Shown here: positions 23,756 to 31,903 of the stretch, in pieces
Layout of the letters: each line of letters begins with the position of its first letter
Position numbering within the stretch: the first letter of the stretch is position 1
NCBI RefSeq assembly: GCF_900537115.1
Contig: NZ_UNRG01000001.1
Location: forward strand, 63,121-127,120
Direction: 5' to 3'
DNA from: Arthrobacter sp. Alg241-R88
Lineage (GTDB): Bacteria > Actinomycetota > Actinomycetes > Actinomycetales > Micrococcaceae
DNA length: 64,000 nucleotides
Made by a program: the position numbers and the translations under genes
The notes under the pieces: generated by a model
Databases searched by the model: none
Told to the model about the DNA's origin: nothing
The model's input: only the letters and a program-made list of their open reading frames with translations

Positions 23756-25120
23756 ATGTCCGCTCCTGTTTTGTCGATCATCATCCTGGCGGCGATGTTC
23801 CTGCTCGCCACTGTCCTGCCCCTGAACATGGGTGCCCTGGCCTTCGTTGGCGCCTTCCTGCTCGGCACCGTGGTGCTGGGTATGTCCACCAATGACATCC
23901 TTGCCAACTTCCCCGGCGGCCTATTCCTGACCATCGTCGGCGTCACTTACCTGTTCGCCATCGCCCAGAACAACGGAACCATCGACCTCCTGGTGCGCGG
24001 CGCCGTCAAGCTCGTGGGAAGCCGGGTTGCCCTGATCCCGTGGGTGATGTTCGCCATCACCGCGGTCATCACCGCCGTGGGCGCACTGTCTCCCGCCGCC
24101 GTCGCCATCATTGCCCCTATCGCCCTTAGCTTCGCTGGAAAGTACAAAATCAGCCCGCTGCTGATGGGCATGATGGTCATCCACGGCGCCCAGGCCGGCG
24201 GCTTCTCGCCCATCGCGGTCTACGGCGTCACCGTCAACGGCATCCTGGCCAAGACCGACCTTGCCTTCAACCCCACCGCATTGTTCCTGTCCAGCCTCGT
24301 CTTCAACACCCTCATCGCCCTGGTGCTCTTTGTGGTCCTGGGCGGGCGGGCGCTCCTGTCCTCCAAGGTGAGCCACTTCGTGGAGCAGGCCGCCGAAGCG
24401 CGGATGGCCGTCAGCGTCGGGGCCAAGGCCGGCGACGTGGCCTTCAAAGGCTTCGGCTCGGGCATGTACGGCCCCCGCGACCCTGCAGGCGACGGCGTTG
24501 CAGCCACCAAGGAGCGGTCGGAGCGCATCCCGCAGCTGGTGACCATCGGTGGCCTCATCGCGCTGGCCGTCATTGCCCTCGGGTTCAAGGTTGACGTCGG
24601 GTTTGTCTCCATCACCATCGCCATCGTCCTGGCCCTGGTCTCACCGGCCGCCCAGAAGGGCGCGATCAACAAGATCAGCTGGTCCACGGTGTTGCTGATC
24701 TGCGGCATGCTGACCTTCGTCGGGGTCCTCGAGGAAGCCGGAACCATCGAGGTTGTCTCCAACGGTGTGGCCAGTATGGGCCTGCCCCTGCTGGCGGCCC
24801 TGCTGATCTGCTACATCGGTGCCGTGGTCTCCGCCTTCGCTTCCTCCACCGCCATCCTCGCCGCCCTGATCCCGCTGGCAGTGCCATTCCTCTCGACCGG
24901 CGAAATCGGAGCTGTCGGCGTCATCTGCGCCTTGGCGGTTTCGGCCACCATCGTGGACGTTTCACCCTTCTCCACCAACGGGGCCCTGGTCCTGGCCAAC
25001 GCTCCCGAAGGCGTGGACAAGGACCGGTTCTACAAGAAGATCCTGGGCTACAGCGGCATCGTGATCGTTGCCGGCCCAGCCCTGGCCTGGCTGGCACTCG
25101 TCGTCCCCGGCTGGCTCTAG
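23756..25120 (+). CDS. matC: MatC-type malonate/dicarboxylate carrier
   Basis: 454 residues, 10-12 membrane segments. The N-terminal 190 residues resemble Rhizobium MatC closely as I recall it: LPLNMGALAFVGAFLLGTVVLGMSTNDILANFPGGLFLTIVGVTYLFAIAQNNGTIDLLVRGAVKLV and IPWVMFAITAVITAVGALSPAAVAIIAPIALSFAGKYKI with MMVIHGAQAGGFSPIAVYG. The C-terminal half is an ion-transporter-type repeat ending in SPFSTNGALVLANAP. It should import malonate or a close dicarboxylate. It is the first gene after the GntR operator, and the CoA transferase follows after 55 bases. Confidence 0.9.
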   Translation: MSAPVLSIIILAAMFLLATVLPLNMGALAFVGAFLLGTVVLGMSTNDILANFPGGLFLTIVGVTYLFAIAQNNGTIDLLVRGAVKLVGSRVALIPWVMFAITAVITAVGALSPAAVAIIAPIALSFAGKYKISPLLMGMMVIHGAQAGGFSPIAVYGVTVNGILAKTDLAFNPTALFLSSLVFNTLIALVLFVVLGGRALLSSKVSHFVEQAAEARMAVSVGAKAGDVAFKGFGSGMYGPRDPAGDGVAATKERSERIPQLVTIGGLIALAVIALGFKVDVGFVSITIAIVLALVSPAAQKGAINKISWSTVLLICGMLTFVGVLEEAGTIEVVSNGVASMGLPLLAALLICYIGAVVSAFASSTAILAALIPLAVPFLSTGEIGAVGVICALAVSATIVDVSPFSTNGALVLANAPEGVDKDRFYKKILGYSGIVIVAGPALAWLALVVPGWL

Positions 25121-25175
25121 CGGACCGGGACGCCGCCACACACTTCCCCGCCTGTTTGAGAAAAGGAACCAGCGC

Positions 25176-26387
25176 ATGAGCAGAACCGAGAACATCCGAG
25201 GCCCCCTCGCCGGCCACCTTGTGGTTGACCTGAGCCGTGCCCTCGCGGGCCCGCACGCCGGCATGATGCTGGCGGACCTGGGCGCCCGGGTCATCAAAGT
25301 GGAAAACCCCGGAACCGGGGACGACACACGAGGCTGGGGTCCCCCCTTCGTCGGCCCGGAGGACGATCTGCAGTCCACGTACTTTATGTCCTGCAACCGC
25401 AACAAAGAATCCATCAGCCTGGACCTGAAGAGCGCCGACGGACAGGCGGTGCTGCGCGGACTGCTGGAACACGCCGATGTGGTGATCGAGAACTTCCGCC
25501 CCGGAGTCATGGACCGGCTCGGCTTTTCGCCCGCGGCCATGCACGAGCTCAACCCGCGGCTGGTCATCCTCTCCATCACGGGCTTCGGCCATGACGGCCC
25601 CGAGTCGCAGCGGAGCGGTTACGACCAGATCCTCCAGGGCGAGGCCGGGCTGATGTCCCTTACCGGCTCAGGGCCCAACGACCCCCAGCGCGTGGGCGTC
25701 CCCATCGCGGACCTCCTCGCCGGCATGAACGGTGCCTTCGGGGTGCTGGCAGCACTCGTTGAACGGGACCGGACGGGCCTCGGGCAGGTGGTGCGCACGT
25801 CCCTGCTGGCATCACTGATCGGGGTCCACGCCTTCCAGGGCACCCGCACCACGGTGGCGGGGGAAGTTCCCAGGGCCCAGGGCAACCACCACCCGTCCAT
25901 CGCGCCCTACGGCTTGTTTGCCTGCAAGGACGGAAGCGTGCAGATCAGCGTCGGCAGCGAAAAGCTGTGGCTCTCATTCGCGGCGGCCTTCAATCTTGAC
26001 CCGGCGGCGCCGGGCTTTGCCAGCAACGCCGAAAGGGTGCGGAACCGCGCAGCCGTCATTGCCGCCGTCGAACGCGCCTTCGCGGACTACGGGGCGCAGG
26101 AGCTGCTGCAGAAACTGAACGACGCCGGGATCCCGGCAGGCAAGGTGCGTTCGCTTGATGAGGTGTACGCGTGGGAGCAGGTGGCGTCCCAAGGCCTCGT
26201 GGTCGATGTGAACCACCCATTGCTGGGCAAGGTCAGCCTGCCGGGCCCGCCGCTGAGGTTCTTTGCCCCGGGCGATGCTGCGGAAACCACCGTCACCGAG
26301 CACGACGCGCCGCCGCTGCTGGACGAGGACGGGCAGGCGATTCGCGAATGGCTCGGCCTGGCTTCACTCGCCGGGCAGGTGGCCTAG
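25176..26387 (+). CDS. CaiB/BaiF class III CoA transferase
   Basis: 403 residues from ATG 25176 with AAAAGGAACC upstream. LAGHLVVDLSRALAGPHAGMMLADLGARVIKVENPGTGDDTRGWGPPF is the classic start; the catalytic Asp of family III is in KSADGQAVLRGLLEHADVVIENFRPGVMDRLG, and NPRLVILSITGFGHDGP is also typical. It moves CoA between acyl groups. In this operon the natural inference is malonyl-CoA formation from malonate, using acetyl-CoA or another donor, in place of the MatB synthetase. One base separates its stop from the carboxyltransferase start, so coupling is tight. Confidence 0.92.
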   Translation: MSRTENIRGPLAGHLVVDLSRALAGPHAGMMLADLGARVIKVENPGTGDDTRGWGPPFVGPEDDLQSTYFMSCNRNKESISLDLKSADGQAVLRGLLEHADVVIENFRPGVMDRLGFSPAAMHELNPRLVILSITGFGHDGPESQRSGYDQILQGEAGLMSLTGSGPNDPQRVGVPIADLLAGMNGAFGVLAALVERDRTGLGQVVRTSLLASLIGVHAFQGTRTTVAGEVPRAQGNHHPSIAPYGLFACKDGSVQISVGSEKLWLSFAAAFNLDPAAPGFASNAERVRNRAAVIAAVERAFADYGAQELLQKLNDAGIPAGKVRSLDEVYAWEQVASQGLVVDVNHPLLGKVSLPGPPLRFFAPGDAAETTVTEHDAPPLLDEDGQAIREWLGLASLAGQVA

Positions 26388-26388
26388 C

Positions 26389-27897
26389 ATGCCAACAACC
26401 GAAAAGGTAAGGCACCTCAGCGCCGCAGAGCTGCTGGAAACTGTGGTGGACGAAGGCTCCTTCGTCTCCTGGGACACGCCTGCCCAGGAGCCTCCACTGT
26501 TTGAGGAGTACTTCCGCGACCTGGCCAAAGCGCGGGAACGCAGCGGAACCGACGAATCGGTCGTGACGGGCGCCGGACTCATCCGGGGGCACCGCGTTGC
26601 AGTGATCGTCAGCGAATTTTCGTTCCTGGCGGGATCGATCGGCCACGCGGCGGCGCAGCGGATAGTGGCCGCCGTCGAGCGGGCCACCGCGGAAGGGCTG
26701 CCGCTGCTGGCCGGCCCGGCGTCCGGCGGCACCCGCATGCAGGAGGGCACGCTGGCTTTCCTGTCCATGGTGAAGATTACCGGGGCGGTGCGGGCACACC
26801 GCCAGGCCGGACTTCCGTACCTGGTCTACCTGCGCCACCCCACCACCGGTGGCGTGATGGCCTCGTGGGGATCCCTTGGCCATATCAACGTGGCCGAACC
26901 CGGTGCGCTCCTGGGATTCCTGGGCCCGCGGGTCTACGAGGCGCTGCACGGCGAACAATTTCCCGAGAATGTGCAGGTGGCGGAAAACCTGTTCAACAAG
27001 GGGCTGATCGACGGCGTTGTTGAGCCTGCGGACCTCGCCGAACTGGTGGGCAGGGCCCTGGACATCCTCTGCGCCCGGCGGGGCCCCCGGCCGGAAGCCC
27101 CGGGGACGCTGGTTGTCCGGCCGGCAGCAGTTGATGCGTGGACGTCCATCGGAATTTCCCGGCGTCCCCGCCGGCCGGACCTGCGGCAGCTCCTCAAGTT
27201 TGGTGCCGGCGACGCCCTGCTATTGAATGGGACAGGGCAGGGGGAGAAGGACCCCGGGCTCCTGCTGGCCCTGGCCCGGTTCGGCGGGCAGTCCTGCATC
27301 GTCCTGGGGCATGCCCGCCCGCTGCGCAAGGACGCGGCCGGGATGGGTCCAGCCTCACTGCGGGAGGCACGGCGCGGCATGAAACTGGCCGAGGAGCTGC
27401 GCCTGCCGCTGCTCACCGTCATCGATACCGCAGGTGCAGACCTCTCACAGGAGGCGGAGGAAGGCGGGCTCGCCGGTGAGATCGCGCGGTCGCTGCACGA
27501 GCTCATCGGGCTGGGGGCGCCGTCAGTTTCGGTACTGCTGGGCCAGGGGGCCGGGGGAGGAGCCCTGGCCCTGCTCCCCGCGGACAGGACCATCGCAGCC
27601 CAGCACAGCTGGCTCTCACCGCTGCCTCCCGAGGGCGCGAGCGCTATCGTCCACCGGACCACCTCGTATGCTCCCGCCATGGCGCAGGCGCAGGGCGTGA
27701 ATGTCGCTTCGCTTTACGCCAACGGCCTGGTGGACCATATCGTGGATGAGCGGGACGACGCTTTCCTGGAACCCCAGGAATTCTGCCGGCGGATGGCGCT
27801 CGCCATCGAATACGAGCTGGGATCTGTTGCGGGGATCTCCGTTCCCGAGCTGGTGGCAGCGCGGGCGGGGAAGTACCGCAACCTCGGGAACTTCTGA
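26389..27897 (+). CDS. fused AccD-AccA-like carboxyltransferase, possible malonyl-CoA decarboxylase
   Basis: 502 residues from ATG 26389. The N-terminal half (1-240) is AccD-like (AVIVSEFSFLAGSIGHAAAQRIVAAVERATAEGLPLLAGPASGGTRMQEG; GGVMASWGSLGHINVAEPGALLGFLGPRV). The C-terminal half (280-480) is AccA-like (GPASLREARRGMKLAEELRLPLLTVIDTAGADLSQEAEEGGLAGEIARSLHELIGLGAPSVSVLLGQGAGGGALAL). No N-terminal CxxC zinc ribbon is present. No biotin carboxylase or biotin-carrier gene lies near. With MatC and a CoA transferase, decarboxylation of malonyl-CoA by a biotin-free carboxyltransferase, as in MdcD/MdcE of malonate decarboxylase, is the favoured inference; an AccDA acetyl-CoA carboxylase subunit is the alternative. 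Confidence 0.85.
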   Translation: MPTTEKVRHLSAAELLETVVDEGSFVSWDTPAQEPPLFEEYFRDLAKARERSGTDESVVTGAGLIRGHRVAVIVSEFSFLAGSIGHAAAQRIVAAVERATAEGLPLLAGPASGGTRMQEGTLAFLSMVKITGAVRAHRQAGLPYLVYLRHPTTGGVMASWGSLGHINVAEPGALLGFLGPRVYEALHGEQFPENVQVAENLFNKGLIDGVVEPADLAELVGRALDILCARRGPRPEAPGTLVVRPAAVDAWTSIGISRRPRRPDLRQLLKFGAGDALLLNGTGQGEKDPGLLLALARFGGQSCIVLGHARPLRKDAAGMGPASLREARRGMKLAEELRLPLLTVIDTAGADLSQEAEEGGLAGEIARSLHELIGLGAPSVSVLLGQGAGGGALALLPADRTIAAQHSWLSPLPPEGASAIVHRTTSYAPAMAQAQGVNVASLYANGLVDHIVDERDDAFLEPQEFCRRMALAIEYELGSVAGISVPELVAARAGKYRNLGNF

Positions 27898-27937
27898 GCC
27901 CTGGGGGCTCCCTGCTTTTTATGAAGCCTCGGGAGCG

Positions 27938-28360
27938 CTACCTTCGCTGGCTTGCCCGCGCCCGGCGGGCGTTGGCACGCAGTTGGAGGATGCGCGCGCC
28001 GCCTGCCGCGGCCACCAGGACCCCGCCGGTCACGCTGGCGATAAACAGTGCCATGCCCAGTGGCAAGCTTCCTTCGAAGCCCAGGAACCTGACCAGCACG
28101 AGGTCCTGGTTCTGCAGGATAAAGATGATCAGCAGGATCAGGAGCGCCAGGGCGGCCACCACTGCGGCCCATACCACGCCGGCGCGGGTCACCTTGGGCT
28201 CGCCGGCACCCGCTGGGGCGGGCGGCGTGGTGGCAGGGGACGAGTCTGCGTGGCGCGCGGCGGGTACCCCAGGGGTGCCTGTCCGGTCAGCCGGCGGCGT
28301 GCCGTTGTCGCGCGGCTCCAGTGGTCCGTCGGTCCCCGGCGTGTACTGTCCAGCACTCAT
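27938..28360 (-). CDS. LapA-domain membrane protein
   Basis: 140 residues from ATG 28360 with GGAAGGGG upstream. Residues 1-55 are a Pro/Thr/Gly-rich disordered arm, 58-83 a membrane helix, NQDLVLVRFLGFEGSLPLGMALFIASVTGGVLVAAAGG the LapA (DUF1049) signature with the second helix, and the C-terminus a basic tail (ARRARASQRR). The family is an envelope protein of poorly known role, lipopolysaccharide-assembly-like in Gram-negatives. A perfect TAAGCATGCTTA palindrome lies 23 bases before its start. It is convergent with the carboxyltransferase gene, 40 bases apart. Confidence 0.87.
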   Translation of the reverse strand: MSAGQYTPGTDGPLEPRDNGTPPADRTGTPGVPAARHADSSPATTPPAPAGAGEPKVTRAGVVWAAVVAALALLILLIIFILQNQDLVLVRFLGFEGSLPLGMALFIASVTGGVLVAAAGGARILQLRANARRARASQRR

Positions 28361-28382
28361 TCACGGCCCCTTCCAAGGATGC

Positions 28383-28394
28383 TAAGCATGCTTA
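28383..28394. promoter_or_regulatory. TAAG-N4-CTTA palindrome, site 3
   Basis: TAAGCATGCTTA, a perfect 12-base palindrome, 23 bases before the LapA-domain gene start on the minus strand. Same half-sites and spacing as sites at 4826, 8952 and 59421. Confidence 0.5.
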
Positions 28395-28442
28395 TGATGC
28401 CACCTTAGCCGGGAAGTTTCGCCGGGCACAACGCCACGCCTG

Positions 28443-28802
28443 CTAACTGCCGGCGATTCGTTGCGCGTGCTCGTGCTCCGCCGTGGTCAGCTCCCCAGCT
28501 CGGGTCCCCACAAGCGTCCAGCGGGACAGGGCGCCGTTGGGGCGGGCCAGCGCTCCTGTGGCAAGCGCAGCGTCAATACGACGGCGGACCTCGGCTTCCT
28601 GCCGTGGATCGGCTGCGAAGATTGTCCGGAGCGTCACTGACTGTCCCTCCTGCTGGACGGCAGTGTGGTGGGCGGCGAGCGGGCACGGCGGGGGATGCTC
28701 CCAGCTGCCGCACAGGGCTACCGTGATCGCAGCTCCTGGCGCCGCCGCGTCGGCGTCGGTGTCAAGCCGGAGGGTGGCTTCGTGTACGTAGAAACCGGGC
28801 AT
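28443..28802 (-). CDS. conserved hypothetical protein
   Basis: 119 residues from ATG 28802, with GGAG ten bases upstream; the frame continues to 28943 but crosses a terminator hairpin. I do not recognise the family. MPGFYVHEATLRLD starts a likely beta strand; GAAITVALCGSWEHPPPCPLAAHHTAV contains Cys/His residues that could bind metal; the rest alternates strand and helix with SVTLRTIFAADPRQEAEVRRRIDAALA. No membrane segment or signal. The gene lies 82 bases upstream of the LapA-domain gene on the same strand. Confidence 0.66.
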   Translation of the reverse strand: MPGFYVHEATLRLDTDADAAAPGAAITVALCGSWEHPPPCPLAAHHTAVQQEGQSVTLRTIFAADPRQEAEVRRRIDAALATGALARPNGALSRWTLVGTRAGELTTAEHEHAQRIAGS

Positions 28803-28884
28803 GCGTCCATTCTCCGGCAACAGGCGCCCCGCCGCCGGGCCGGAACCTGCTGACCTGGCACTGCCTGACCAACCTCGCACGCAA

Positions 28885-28914
28885 CGGAAGGGCCCCTTGG
28901 GGGAGGCCCTTCCG
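28885..28914 (-). terminator. terminator hairpin between the 28964 and 28443 genes
   Basis: CGGAAGGGCC (28885-28894) and GGCCCTTCCG (28905-28914), a perfect 10-bp stem with a 10-base loop, 49 bases after the stop of the small 28964 gene. Confidence 0.6.
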
Positions 28915-28963
28915 AGGACTTCGGCACTGCGCCGGATCGGCACTCCGCCAGCCCGGCACCGTG

Positions 28964-29167
28964 TCAGACCCGTTCCCTGCTCCGTTCGCCGGAGGGGGTG
29001 CTGGGCCGTGGCGTCCTGCGCCAGTTGGGGAAGGCCCAGAACGTGTAATCCTGTGCCTTGACTTCCTGCTCCGGAGTTTCCACCGGGGTTTCCTGCTTGG
29101 CTTCAGGCTGACGGTGGGATTCCTTCTTAACGCCCCACCCGAAGTCCTTGCTGGATGAATAGCACAT
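28964..29167 (-). CDS. small conserved-type protein, unknown function
   Basis: 67 residues from ATG 29167 with an excellent GGAGG eight bases upstream. The N-terminus MCYSSSKDFGWG is Cys/aromatic-rich, the centre is acidic/Gln-rich (QPEAKQETPVETPEQEVK), and QDYTFWAFPNWRRTP is followed by a basic disordered tail. The strong binding site plus a following terminator (28885-28914) argue that this is a true gene and not a random frame. I do not know a function. Upstream, 77 bases separate it from the end of the amidase gene on the same strand. Confidence 0.72.
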   Translation of the reverse strand: MCYSSSKDFGWGVKKESHRQPEAKQETPVETPEQEVKAQDYTFWAFPNWRRTPRPSTPSGERSRERV

Positions 29168-29244
29168 CGCAGACCTCCTTCTCGTGACTGCCCCTTAATC
29201 GTCCTCCCGATGTGCCAAAGAGTCGACACCCTGCAAGCGGCCCG

Positions 29245-30669
29245 CTAGTAACCCAGTTGGTGGGCCACCCGCAGCAGGAGGCTTTCGGAGCCCTTTGGCC
29301 CCACCAGCTGGATTCCCATAGGCAACCCCTGGCCCGGAGCTCCGCCTGTCCAATGCACCGGAACGGTGATGGCGGGAAGCCCGCACACATTGACCACGGA
29401 GGACCACGGCGCGAACTCGCACTGCTTCCGGTAGTCGCCGTCGGCATCCCCTGCCCACTGCGCCGACGGCCAGCGCCCATCACCATGGGCTGTCCCGGTG
29501 AACCAGCCCACCGGGCGCGGTGTCTGGGCAAGTGCCGGCATCAGCATCAGGTCCCACTGCGCGTACTGCGTCACCGTGTCCCGCTGGAACTGCCGCAGCA
29601 AGGCCAGCGCTTCATTCAGCTTCGCCGCGCTGCGCTGTTGGGCCCTGCGCCGGAAGGTCCGGGTCAGCGGCGCCAGCAGCGCTTCGCGGTGGGGGCTGAT
29701 CCTGGCCGCGCCCACCGGCGCCGTCCAGGCCGTGGTGAAGGCGTCCGGGTAGCGGTTGTCATAGCGGATGGCGGCGTCGCTGAGCGTGTGGCCCGCGTGC
29801 TCCAGAAGTTCCTCCCCGGTCCGGAGCGCGTCCAGCGCCTCCTGGTCCGGAGTAAAAGGGAAGGTGCCGGACCAGGGGCTGTCCAGGGTGACGCCGATCC
29901 GCAGCCGCGGCGGCTCCTGGTCCATAGCCGCGAGGTAGGCGCCATCCCTGGTATCCGCGGGGGAGGGGGCCAGCGCATCCATCATCAGTGCGGCGTCGGC
30001 GGCGCTCCGGGCAAGGGGACCTGCCACCACCAGCCGTGCGGGGTCGCCCAGGCTCTCTCCGGCCGGCACCAGGCCGCGCCCCGGCTTCAGGCCCACCAAA
30101 CCACAGGCGGCGGAAGGGATGCGGATGGAGCCGCCGCCGTCCGTGCCCGGTGCGAACGGAAGAAGTTTGGCGGCCACCGCCGCGGCGCTCCCGCCGGAGG
30201 ATCCTCCTGAACTTCTGCTGGGAGCATGGGGATTGCGCGACGGCGGCGCCACGCGGTTTTCGCTGTAGGCAGTCAGTCCGAATTCGGGCACCTGCGTCTT
30301 GCCCAGGCAGATCACGCCCGCTTCCCGGAGGTGCGCCACCAGCGGTCCGTCGCTGACTGCCGGTTTGTGTTCCAGGGCAGCGCTGCCGTGGCTTGTCACC
30401 ACGCCGGCCACGTCTGTGAGGTCCTTGAACGCCAGGGGCATGCCGTGCAGGAATGGCAGTTCGTCAACAGGAGCGCTGCTTCGAAGCGTGTCGGCCGCGC
30501 GGGCGTTGTCCATCGCCTGCTCGGCTGTCACCGTGACAAATGCCCCGAGCAGGGGATTGTGCCGTTCGATCCGGCCCATGAAGTGGGCTGCCGCTTCCAC
30601 TGACGAGACCTCGCCTTTACGGAGGCTGTCCCGGAGGGCGACCGCGGAAAGCTCGTGGAGCTCAGCCAA
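29245..30669 (-). CDS. amidase signature family hydrolase
   Basis: 474 residues from TTG 30669 (GGAG nine bases upstream), overlapping the peptidase gene stop by 8 bases. The Ser-cisSer-Lys triad is visible: Lys in GMPLAFKDLTDV, first Ser in SSGGSSGGSAAAVAAK, and nucleophile Ser in GTDGGGSIRIPSAACGLVGLKPGRG. Length is normal. Family members hydrolyse amides of very different size; here the tight coupling with peptidase E suggests catabolism of amino-acid amides or short peptides. Cytosolic, no signal peptide. Confidence 0.9.
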   Translation of the reverse strand: MAELHELSAVALRDSLRKGEVSSVEAAAHFMGRIERHNPLLGAFVTVTAEQAMDNARAADTLRSSAPVDELPFLHGMPLAFKDLTDVAGVVTSHGSAALEHKPAVSDGPLVAHLREAGVICLGKTQVPEFGLTAYSENRVAPPSRNPHAPSRSSGGSSGGSAAAVAAKLLPFAPGTDGGGSIRIPSAACGLVGLKPGRGLVPAGESLGDPARLVVAGPLARSAADAALMMDALAPSPADTRDGAYLAAMDQEPPRLRIGVTLDSPWSGTFPFTPDQEALDALRTGEELLEHAGHTLSDAAIRYDNRYPDAFTTAWTAPVGAARISPHREALLAPLTRTFRRRAQQRSAAKLNEALALLRQFQRDTVTQYAQWDLMLMPALAQTPRPVGWFTGTAHGDGRWPSAQWAGDADGDYRKQCEFAPWSSVVNVCGLPAITVPVHWTGGAPGQGLPMGIQLVGPKGSESLLLRVAHQLGY

Positions 30670-31396
30670 GGTACCGCGGCTCCAGGCGTTCCTCCTGGGC
30701 GCCCTCTGCGTCCTGGGAACGGGTCACGATATAGGCGCCCTTGCCGCGGACTTCGGCCACCGCCTCGGTCAGTGACGTGCCGTGGTAAACCAGCCCCACG
30801 CCGTCGTCCGTGCAGTGTGTTTCGCCCAACGTCCCGTCAGCCACCAGCCGGTGCACCAGGGGGCGCCTGCGCTCCTCCGAGTCGTAGTGCACTCCGTTGG
30901 CGAAGGGCAGGAACGCCAGCCCGTTGGTCACGGCGCGGAGTTCAGGGCCGAAGGAATCCGTGGTGCCGCCCTGGAACCAGCAGATGGACCCGGCAGAAAC
31001 GCCCGCCAAAACCACGCCGCTTTGCCATGCCTTATGCAGCATGTGTTCCAGGCCGTGGGCCCGCCACACCGCCAGCAGGTTCACTACTGAGCCGCCGTTC
31101 ACCCAGACCACGTCCTGGGCCAGCAGGTGCGCCTCGGGATCGGCGTGGTTGGGCATGGTGAAAAGGTTCAGGTGGCTGAAGTCGAATCCCGCCTGCCGCG
31201 ACGCCTCATCCATTTCGGCGTTGAAGGCGCGCTGGTCACCGGCGGCCGTGCCGATGTGCGTCACCTTTGGTGCCCGGCCGATGACGCCGGATAGTTCGAC
31301 GGCGTGGTGCAGCAACCGGTCAAACTCGAGTCGGGTGCGGCTGCCGGGCTTGAAGCCGCCCGAGGTTGCCAGAATGGTGGGCTGCTCTGCAGGCAA
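30662..31396 (-). CDS. pepE: peptidase E (alpha-aspartyl dipeptidase, S51)
   Basis: 244 residues from TTG 31396, supported by AGGAGGAACC just upstream. The nucleophile Ser sits in VVLAGVSAGSICWFQGG with the downstream PFANGVHYDSEERRRP segment and VWVNGGSVVNLLAVWR, all typical of S51 peptidases. PepE cleaves N-terminal Asp-X dipeptides in the cytosol; actinobacterial paralogues may have other specificities. First gene of a two-gene unit with the amidase. Divergent from the rhodanese gene across 110 bases. Confidence 0.9.
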   Translation of the reverse strand: MPAEQPTILATSGGFKPGSRTRLEFDRLLHHAVELSGVIGRAPKVTHIGTAAGDQRAFNAEMDEASRQAGFDFSHLNLFTMPNHADPEAHLLAQDVVWVNGGSVVNLLAVWRAHGLEHMLHKAWQSGVVLAGVSAGSICWFQGGTTDSFGPELRAVTNGLAFLPFANGVHYDSEERRRPLVHRLVADGTLGETHCTDDGVGLVYHGTSLTEAVAEVRGKGAYIVTRSQDAEGAQEERLEPRYLG

Positions 31397-31506
31397 GGTT
31401 CCTCCTAGGGTCTTCCGAGTAGCCTAACTTGCAGTTCTTCCCGGCGGGCAAGGGCCTGCGGGGGCTAGGCTTAACGCTGAACCCGATCAGCCAGACAGGA
31501 CTTTCC

Positions 31507-31833
31507 ATGAGCGATTTTGATTCCGTCCCCGTCAACGACATCCCCGCCGACGCCGCCATCCTGGACGTGCGTGAGGATTACGAGTGGGTCGCCGGGCATG
31601 CGGACGGGGCCCTTCACATCCCCCTGGACCAGTTGCCCTCGCGCCTGGACGAACTCGATCCGGACCAGGACCTGTACATCATTTGCCGTACCGGCGGCCG
31701 GTCATTCCGCGCTGCACAGTGGCTCACTGGCCAGGGCTATTCCGCAATTAATGTCTCCGGCGGCATGGACCAGTGGCTGGAAGCCGGGAAGCCGCTGGTG
31801 TCGGACAACGGGCTGAAGCCGCTGGTTCTCTAG
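31507..31833 (+). CDS. single-domain rhodanese
   Basis: 108 residues from ATG 31507. ILDVREDYEWVAGHADGALHIPLDQLPSRLDEL is the N-terminal CH2A-type region, and the catalytic loop is IICRTGGRSFRAA with Cys near residue 61, followed by NVSGGMDQWLEAG. The six-residue loop CRTGGR fits sulphurtransferases rather than Cdc25-type phosphatases. It moves sulfane sulphur to cyanide or an unknown acceptor. A gap of 70 bases separates it from pheA; both could share a transcript, though no functional link is evident. Confidence 0.93.
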   Translation: MSDFDSVPVNDIPADAAILDVREDYEWVAGHADGALHIPLDQLPSRLDELDPDQDLYIICRTGGRSFRAAQWLTGQGYSAINVSGGMDQWLEAGKPLVSDNGLKPLVL

Positions 31834-31903
31834 CACCTCCGCTTCGCTTCCGCGTTCCGGGCGCCCTGCCCCAGGGTGCTCACATGCCTTCGAAGGAATA
31901 CCT

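Noticed and set aside
26389..27897. Carboxyltransferase as propionyl-CoA carboxylase beta chain
   Set aside because: PccB-type proteins lack the AccA-like C-terminal pattern seen here and are usually encoded with a biotin subunit; none is nearby.
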